A stretch of 64,000 nucleotides of DNA from OLB6 sp964467455 (lineage in GTDB: Bacteria; Bacteroidota; Ignavibacteria; Kapaibacteriales; Kapaibacteriaceae). The notes beneath the pieces are model-generated. The model was given only the letters and a program-made list of their open reading frames with translations. It was not told where the DNA came from and searched no databases. A program made the position numbers and the translations under genes. The stretch lies in NCBI GenBank assembly GCA_964467455.1, contig CAYXQJ010000015.1, positions 10,326-74,325 of the forward strand, read 5' to 3'. Below, piece after piece: positions 59,147-64,000 of this stretch (positions are counted from its first letter, which is position 1; every line of letters begins with the position of its first letter).

Positions 59147-60371
59147 ACCACGTCTCGCCGATGGAGATCGACACGGTCAGTCGGCCAAAGAGTTCACTTA
59201 GCACATCATTGTTTTGCGGCGCACGATAACCCAGCTGCAATCCCGCATCGACCATGGCATTGCCGCCAAGCGGGAAGGAGATGCCGCCGCTGGCACCATA
59301 CTCAGTGATGCTTGAATTGAGGTAGGTCGGATACAGCTGCTGATAGAATGCACCGGCATGATAGCCGATCTTATTACCGAACGTCAACGCTGGTGACATC
59401 GCCGGCTGATAGCTGTAGCCCGCGCTGATGCGGACAGCATCGCTGTAGCCCGCGTCGTCACGCACGTTGATCGTCATGTTGCTGTACTGACCAAACTCCA
59501 CATCGGCACCAACGACCATTCGGCCGCTCTTATGGCTGATCCCAAATCCATAGGTAAGGGGCAGGTCGGTCTCGGTCTCGGCGATCTCCGTCGTGTCGTA
59601 GATCGGTGATGATCCGCTGTACCCCTCGGCTTTGCGTGTAATGAAGACGGACCCCGTGCCCCCTGCAGAAACAAAAGCGCCGAGATTCAACCAGTTCGTG
59701 GGCGACCAATAGAGGCCGCTACGGAAGAGCATACCACGCAGGTCGTAGCTCTGTGTAGAGACGGCGCGATAGAATGGACCGTCGGCCGTGACTTCATCTT
59801 CGTATGTGAGGACGCCGAACAAAGCGCCCATGGAGAGACCGAACTGCAAGCCCGGTACAATGCGTACAGAAGAGCCCAGGTGGAGTTGCGAGACGCCGCC
59901 GCTACCGGTCTGGGTGCTGCGGCCGGTGATCACGTCGCCGTCGATCGTTGTGCTGAGATCACGCTGTGTGTAGTAGGCGACCTTTGAATACGGCAAAATG
60001 CCGAACGAGATGCCGAAGCCGTAGGCAGTATCGATCGAGAACATGGCCAGCACGCCGTCGATATTGCCGTTGTTCTGTCGAAGCGTGTTCTCATCCGAGC
60101 TAACAACGTGTTGATTAAATCGGTATCCGACCTGAATACGAGTCGTGGTGGCTTGACCGAGGAGTGCCGGATTGGTGACGTTGATGCTGTACGGCGTCGG
60201 GATCGCGATTGTGGTGCCGCCCATGGCATCATAGACACCGCCAACGCTTGTGCGAAGGTCGCCGATGCCGAGGGCCGAGAAGTTGCTTCCACCTTGTGCG
60301 CGTAGTGTTGTTGGTGTAGCAACAACAGCGACGACGAGCAGTGCAATGATGGCGATCGATCGTGACATCAT
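59124..60371 (-). CDS. Outer-membrane barrel protein (FadL/PorV-like)
   Basis: A 415-residue exported protein with signal peptide (SIAIIALLVVAVVATPTTLR) and the N-terminal phrase SNFSALGIGDLRTSVGGVYDAMGGTTIAI...INVTNPALLG, characteristic of Bacteroidota barrels related to FadL. The rest is strand-rich (TRIQVGYRFNQHVVSS, RMVVGADVEFGQYSNMTINV). Substrate unknown. It overlaps the following reverse gene by four bases (start 60371, stop 60368). Confidence 0.8.
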   Translation of the reverse strand: MMSRSIAIIALLVVAVVATPTTLRAQGGSNFSALGIGDLRTSVGGVYDAMGGTTIAIPTPYSINVTNPALLGQATTTRIQVGYRFNQHVVSSDENTLRQNNGNIDGVLAMFSIDTAYGFGISFGILPYSKVAYYTQRDLSTTIDGDVITGRSTQTGSGGVSQLHLGSSVRIVPGLQFGLSMGALFGVLTYEDEVTADGPFYRAVSTQSYDLRGMLFRSGLYWSPTNWLNLGAFVSAGGTGSVFITRKAEGYSGSSPIYDTTEIAETETDLPLTYGFGISHKSGRMVVGADVEFGQYSNMTINVRDDAGYSDAVRISAGYSYQPAMSPALTFGNKIGYHAGAFYQQLYPTYLNSSITEYGASGGISFPLGGNAMVDAGLQLGYRAPQNNDVLSELFGRLTVSISIGETWFKPFARD

Positions 60372-61576
60372 TGGAACACCGTCGGACGTGCATAGAGGAT
60401 CGTCAACCGTGGTCGTAGCTCAGCGTCCGCGTCCGCTCCAAAGAAGCGCAAGCGGTTCATGCGCCACAGTCGGTTCACATCGGTCGGCTGAATACGTATC
60501 GTGCCGCGTCCGCCTTCGGCTCTGATCTGTTGCAGGATCGGCACAACATTGATCCAGAAGTATTCCTTGTCCGCGTTGATGCGCGCTGTGATGCCGATGT
60601 TGCGAGCGCCATTTGCGGGTGTGTAGATCAGGTCGACGAGTTCATCATAGCCAAGGTTGCCGATCTGCGAATTCACGGTATCGATCTTCAGACTCAACTT
60701 GCCGCCAAGAAGGATGGCATAGGGGTCGAGTTTGCTGATATCGATCGTGAACGATGTGTTGTGAATGCGCGCCCCCTGAAGAATGAGTTCGCCGGGAGCG
60801 GCTTCGGGTGTGTTGACGAAGGTGGCGGCAACGGCATCGAGCATCATCGTGTCGATGTCCGTGCTGTCTTTATGTTTTACGCCTATCCGAAGTTGCATCA
60901 CCTGCACGTTGCCGTTGAGGTTGCGGTATTGGCGGATCGACGCGCCGGCAGTGGGGAGGAAGACCAAGCCGAAGATCTGGTCGCGTGTGGCGGAATCAGA
61001 ACCGAGAGTGATCCAGCGTTTTGTGGCCTCGGTCGAGAATGGGACGTAGACGATGGAATCCGTTGCGGTGAGCTCCTTTGAAAAGGTGCACACCGGTTGA
61101 TCGGCCGTTGAATAATAGGATGTTGATCCATCGGCGGCCCAGATACTATCCCATGTTGCCGTTGATGACCAGGATTGTTTGAGTTCGTACGACGTAAGGG
61201 CGAGCGTCTTGCTGTTGGTGTCGCCGAACATATACGTCTGCGGCAGCATGACGAGTTCGGACGACGTGATCTCCCAGTCGGCACTGTTGCCGAGTTGGGG
61301 ATACTCTACGAGTTCGTAGAACATGCGTGCTTCGGAGTCGTTGGTCTTGCCGAAGAGCATGTAGGTACCGTTGTAGCTGGGGACGCGCTCGGTGAGCGTC
61401 GTCGCACCGGTCATGATCGTGTCGCCGAGTGAGGATTCGGCGAACATCGTATCGGTACCGGGAACGAGCTCCGTGCCGACGTCCGTAGGCAGGTCATTGC
61501 ACGAACTCAGCAGCGTAGAGAGGAGGGCCAGCACTGTAACGAGTGTGGCCGCTGATCGAACGAGATAGACGGGCAC
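60368..61576 (-). CDS. Lipoprotein, possibly DUF4270-like
   Basis: A 402-residue lipoprotein: signal with lipobox (ALLSTLLSSC), then CNDLPTDVGTELVPGTDTMF and a beta-rich body with strands such as SYNGTYMLFGKTNDSE and ASIRQYRNLNGNVQVMQLRI. The opening and layout recall DUF4270 lipoproteins of Bacteroidota, but I am not certain. It is in an operon with the barrel protein downstream and the glycosyltransferase upstream (two-base gap). Confidence 0.65.
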   Translation of the reverse strand: MPVYLVRSAATLVTVLALLSTLLSSCNDLPTDVGTELVPGTDTMFAESSLGDTIMTGATTLTERVPSYNGTYMLFGKTNDSEARMFYELVEYPQLGNSADWEITSSELVMLPQTYMFGDTNSKTLALTSYELKQSWSSTATWDSIWAADGSTSYYSTADQPVCTFSKELTATDSIVYVPFSTEATKRWITLGSDSATRDQIFGLVFLPTAGASIRQYRNLNGNVQVMQLRIGVKHKDSTDIDTMMLDAVAATFVNTPEAAPGELILQGARIHNTSFTIDISKLDPYAILLGGKLSLKIDTVNSQIGNLGYDELVDLIYTPANGARNIGITARINADKEYFWINVVPILQQIRAEGGRGTIRIQPTDVNRLWRMNRLRFFGADADAELRPRLTILYARPTVFQ

Positions 61577-61578
61577 GA

Positions 61579-63057
61579 TTATTTCACTTCCTTGACGACG
61601 GCACGATACAATTCGTCGTACGGCTTGGCTGAAAGTTTCCAGCTAACGTCCGTCGACATCGCGTTGGCGACGATGCCGTCCCAGAGTTCGTGTTTTGTGT
61701 GAGCGTCTACGGCACGCTTCACAGCTTTGACGAGGTCGGCCGCATCGGCCTTCTTGAAGAGGAAGGCGTTTCCGGTGCCGGTCTTTTCGTTCACATCGAC
61801 GAGGCCTTCGGCGATCCCGCCCGTTTCGCGCACTACGGGCACTGTGCCGTAAACCAATCCGCAGCGTTGGAACTGTCCGCTGGCTTCACTGCGTGACGGC
61901 TTCAGGATGAGCGTGGATCCGGCGATGGCATTATGGACGAACTCCTCATCAACACCGATGTTGATGCTGACCATGCCTTCGTGTTTCTTGACGAGGCCAT
62001 CGAAGGTCTTCTTCAGATCCGACGGTACATCGGCGGCGATACAAACCTGCACGCCCGCTTTGACCAGGTCGGGGATGGCCGCAGCCAAGATATCGGCGCC
62101 GTGGTCTTCATCCAGCGGTCCGATAAATGATGCCACGATGCCGCGTCCGTCCACTTTCAACTTCGCAGCACGCTGCAGTTGTTCGCGCACGCGCACCTTG
62201 TTGCTCGTGTCGGACGATGAGAACTTTGATCGCAGGAATGGATCCGTCTTCGGGTTCCACTGCATCAGATCGATGCCGTGCGGAATGCCAACTACTGTCT
62301 TTTTCTTGGGGAGAAGGGGCGCCCAGTTCGTCTTCCACTCTTTCGACTCGTTGAGTTCCTTCGCATAGCCGGGAGAAAGTGTTGTCACCTCGTCGGCGTA
62401 GGCCACGCCGAGGCGGAGGAAGTTCATCTTGTTCTTGTACTTCGCGATCTCGGCGGCTTCTTTGGGCAGGCCGGTCTTGGCGATCGACTTCAATCCAAAC
62501 ACGCCTTGGTCATTGAAGTTGTCGATCGTCATGATCAGCTTCGTCTTCTTGAACTCATTGGGATACATCGTTCGGAGATAGGCCGGCAGCAGTGCTGTTT
62601 GCCAGCCGACGCATTGAATGATCTCCGGGAACCAGCCAAGCAACAGGCAGGTTTCGATGACCGTGCGATTGAAGAAGATGAATCGTTCGTCGTTGTTGGC
62701 GAATTCTTTGCCCGTCGTATTGTCGGCCATTACCCCTTTAGCCGCATCGAGGTAGTTCGTATTCGTTGTGATGTACGACTGGACCTTGACGCGCGGGTTA
62801 TTGATGGACGACGACTTTACGGTGGCGAGGCTGGTCTCGCTTCCGACAGCGATCGGCATGTCGCGCAGACGGTTGATCTCATGAATGCGGTTCTTGCGTT
62901 CGGAGATGAAGCCATATTTCGGGACCATGACACGGATGTCGTGCCCGACCTCACGGGAGCCCAAGGAGTGTGCATAACAGAGATCAGCGAGTTCTGATGT
63001 CTTCAGGAAAGGGTAGACCTCGGGCGTGACCAAGAGTACGCTAACGGATTTCGCCAT
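61579..63057 (-). CDS. Glycogen/starch-synthase-like glycosyltransferase
   Basis: A 492-residue GT-B protein. The N-terminal starch-synthase catalytic domain shows VLLVTPEVYPFLKTSELADL and RVMVPKYGFISERKNRIHEI. The C-terminal GT domain shows FIGPLDEDHGADILAAAI, LILKPSRSEASGQFQRCGLV and VVRETGGIAEGLVDV. The ADP-glucose-binding KTGGL motif of GlgA is replaced by KTSEL, so its donor may differ. The N-terminal part resembles the short Bacteroidota synthase-like proteins with ISERRNQLHEVIRL. Cytoplasmic. First gene of a reverse three-gene run. Confidence 0.8.
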   Translation of the reverse strand: MAKSVSVLLVTPEVYPFLKTSELADLCYAHSLGSREVGHDIRVMVPKYGFISERKNRIHEINRLRDMPIAVGSETSLATVKSSSINNPRVKVQSYITTNTNYLDAAKGVMADNTTGKEFANNDERFIFFNRTVIETCLLLGWFPEIIQCVGWQTALLPAYLRTMYPNEFKKTKLIMTIDNFNDQGVFGLKSIAKTGLPKEAAEIAKYKNKMNFLRLGVAYADEVTTLSPGYAKELNESKEWKTNWAPLLPKKKTVVGIPHGIDLMQWNPKTDPFLRSKFSSSDTSNKVRVREQLQRAAKLKVDGRGIVASFIGPLDEDHGADILAAAIPDLVKAGVQVCIAADVPSDLKKTFDGLVKKHEGMVSINIGVDEEFVHNAIAGSTLILKPSRSEASGQFQRCGLVYGTVPVVRETGGIAEGLVDVNEKTGTGNAFLFKKADAADLVKAVKRAVDAHTKHELWDGIVANAMSTDVSWKLSAKPYDELYRAVVKEVK

Positions 63058-63127
63058 GTGGGGGAGGGGCTAGTTAAAAAACAGTACGTACATCGGTAAA
63101 GTGCAAAAATACCATAGTTTACTGTTT

Positions 63128-63856
63128 ATGGAACAACGAACCATTACAGCCTTGGTGTTTGGCGTCGCCATTCTCGGTGCGGCGTGGATGTTTAGTACAG
63201 CGTGGGAGACCACGCATCCGGCGATGGAGAAGATCAACGTGACCGGGTTGTCGCAGCAGGACTTCACCAGCGACCTCATCGTGTGGCGGGCTTCGTTTGG
63301 GCGCAAGGCCATGGCCATATCGGACGCCTACCCCTTGATGAAGCGTGATGCCGAGATCGTACGAGACTATTTGCTCAAGCGCGGTGTGAAGGCCAATGAG
63401 ATCGTATTTGATGCGATCGACATCCAGCAGGACTATAAGAACATCAAGCGTGATGATGGGTATGAGCGAGTGTTTGACGGATATCGCTTGTGGCAGGGGT
63501 TGAAGATCGAGTCGAAGAATGTCGATCAGATCGAGTCGATCAGCCGTGAGATCTCTGAGTTATTGAACGCCGGCGTGGAGCTCTCATCGCAGTCGCCGGA
63601 GTACTACTACACCAAGCTATCCGAGCTCAAGGTGGATCTGTTATCGCGTGCGGCGGCGGATGGAAAGGTGCGGGCTGAGGCCATCGCCGAGCAATCCGGA
63701 GGACGATTGGGATCGTTGCGTCGGGCCGACATGGGCATTTTTCAGATCACGGCCCAGAACAGCACCGAAGAATACACGTGGGGAGGGGCTTTCAACACCA
63801 CGTCCAAGCAGAAAACTGCAGCGATCACGGTAAAAATGGAATTTTCTGTGAAGTAA
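63128..63856 (+). CDS. SIMPL (DUF541) domain exported protein
   Basis: A 242-residue protein with one N-terminal membrane anchor (ITALVFGVAILGAAWMFSTA) and a SIMPL domain: EKINVTGLSQQDFTSDLIVW, LMKRDAEIVRDYLLKRGVKA, VDLLSRAAADGKVRAEAIAE and TKQKTAAITVKMEF-type end. SIMPL proteins are periplasmic and of unclear function. Start ATG 63128 gives the short cytoplasmic end before the anchor. Divergent from the glycosyltransferase gene. Confidence 0.85.
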   Translation: MEQRTITALVFGVAILGAAWMFSTAWETTHPAMEKINVTGLSQQDFTSDLIVWRASFGRKAMAISDAYPLMKRDAEIVRDYLLKRGVKANEIVFDAIDIQQDYKNIKRDDGYERVFDGYRLWQGLKIESKNVDQIESISREISELLNAGVELSSQSPEYYYTKLSELKVDLLSRAAADGKVRAEAIAEQSGGRLGSLRRADMGIFQITAQNSTEEYTWGGAFNTTSKQKTAAITVKMEFSVK

Positions 63857-63858
63857 CA

Positions 63859-63958
63859 TTTGGTGGAATCACCAAACTGCCTTATGTTTGTCTTCCCTGC
63901 CGACGGGAACGTCGGTTTGGGCCAGGGTTGAACCTCTCAGGTGCGGCCCTGTTTTTTT
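63859..63958 (+). ncRNA. Three-hairpin structured RNA candidate ending in an intrinsic terminator
   Basis: After the SIMPL stop come a perfect hairpin TTTGGTG-GAAT-CACCAAA (63859-63876), a second CCGAC/GTCGG (63900-63915), then GGGCC (63919-63923) with GGCCC (63945-63949), or alternatively CAGGG (63923-63927) with CCCTG (63947-63951), enclosing ACCT-CTC-AGGT (63932-63942), and finally seven T (63952-63958). The last is a good terminator for the SIMPL gene. The whole could instead be a leader or small RNA. I could not match it to SRP, tmRNA, 6S or a riboswitch class. Confidence 0.5.
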
Positions 63959-64000
63959 CGGGTGTTCTTTGACAACGGGAAGCACACAAATAGATGTAGA

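Noticed and set aside
63925..63950. tRNA T-arm (GGTTCAACC on the reverse strand)
   Set aside because: No acceptor, D or anticodon arms can be folded around it; the bases fit a terminator stem better.

Overview
The window is 64 kb of densely packed bacterial chromosome (roughly 55% GC by eye). No gap between genes exceeds about 200 bases, and I saw no rRNA, tRNA, insertion sequence, prophage or CRISPR array. It points to a member of the Bacteroidota/FCB group. The evidence is: two proteins with type IX secretion (T9SS) C-terminal sorting domains; a carboxypeptidase-regulatory-like plus TonB-type outer-membrane protein; many SPII lipoproteins; promoters of the Bacteroidota type (TTTG about 20 bases before TAnnTTTG); and a clade II, Sec-exported nitrous oxide reductase. 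A Chlorobi/Ignavibacteria/Kapabacteria-like lineage would fit, but no marker gene here settles it.

Layout. 1-6.1 kb: the 3' end of a TPR-adenylate cyclase, envelope proteins, a VapBC toxin-antitoxin pair and a DUF4143 AAA ATPase preceded by 23-bp repeats. 6.2-14.2 kb: a DUF2252 protein, then a TetR-controlled efflux operon (TolC, HlyD, two ATPases, two ABC-2 permeases). 14.3-22.9 kb: a TPR lipoprotein; a compact operon of a Sec-exported Hcp-like protein, a phage-tail-collar protein and a T9SS cargo; then four outer-membrane/lipoprotein genes. 22.9-33.8 kb: a reverse-strand nitrous oxide respiration and NO-defence cluster reading rrf2 - ric - cytochrome c - nosZ - membrane protein - nosL - Cys-rich protein - YtkA-like lipoprotein - TonB receptor - nosD - nosF - nosY. 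33.8-43.5 kb: forward genes for a MarR regulator, NAD synthetase, response regulator, DUF58, DapA, FolP, a DJ-1 family protein, an F420-dependent-type reductase and a bestrophin. 43.5-64 kb: a T9SS cargo protein, a sigma-54 response regulator, GltX, queuosine genes (queD, queF, queA), SppA, a YbbR protein, DnaG, FolK, FolB, ferritin, a split heptose kinase/adenylyltransferase pair, outer-membrane proteins, a glycogen-synthase-like protein and a SIMPL protein. The window ends in a row of hairpins with a terminator-like T tract.

The most striking signal is not a gene. At least fourteen short degenerate tandem arrays lie at gene ends. Apart from the 23-bp array before the AAA ATPase, all have a period of exactly 7 or 8 bases, although their unit sequences differ. 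Most touch or abut a stop or start codon. Several run into reading frames, and one supplies the whole lipoprotein signal peptide of a gene. They resemble in form the heptameric STRR repeats of filamentous cyanobacteria. A second genome-scale signal is the heptamer AGGGGGC, seen about 38 times and accounting for most runs of five G in the window.

Functionally, the nos cluster would let the cell respire N2O with copper supplied through a dedicated TonB receptor and NosDFY/NosL. An NO-responsive Rrf2-type regulator and the RIC di-iron repair protein sit at its head.
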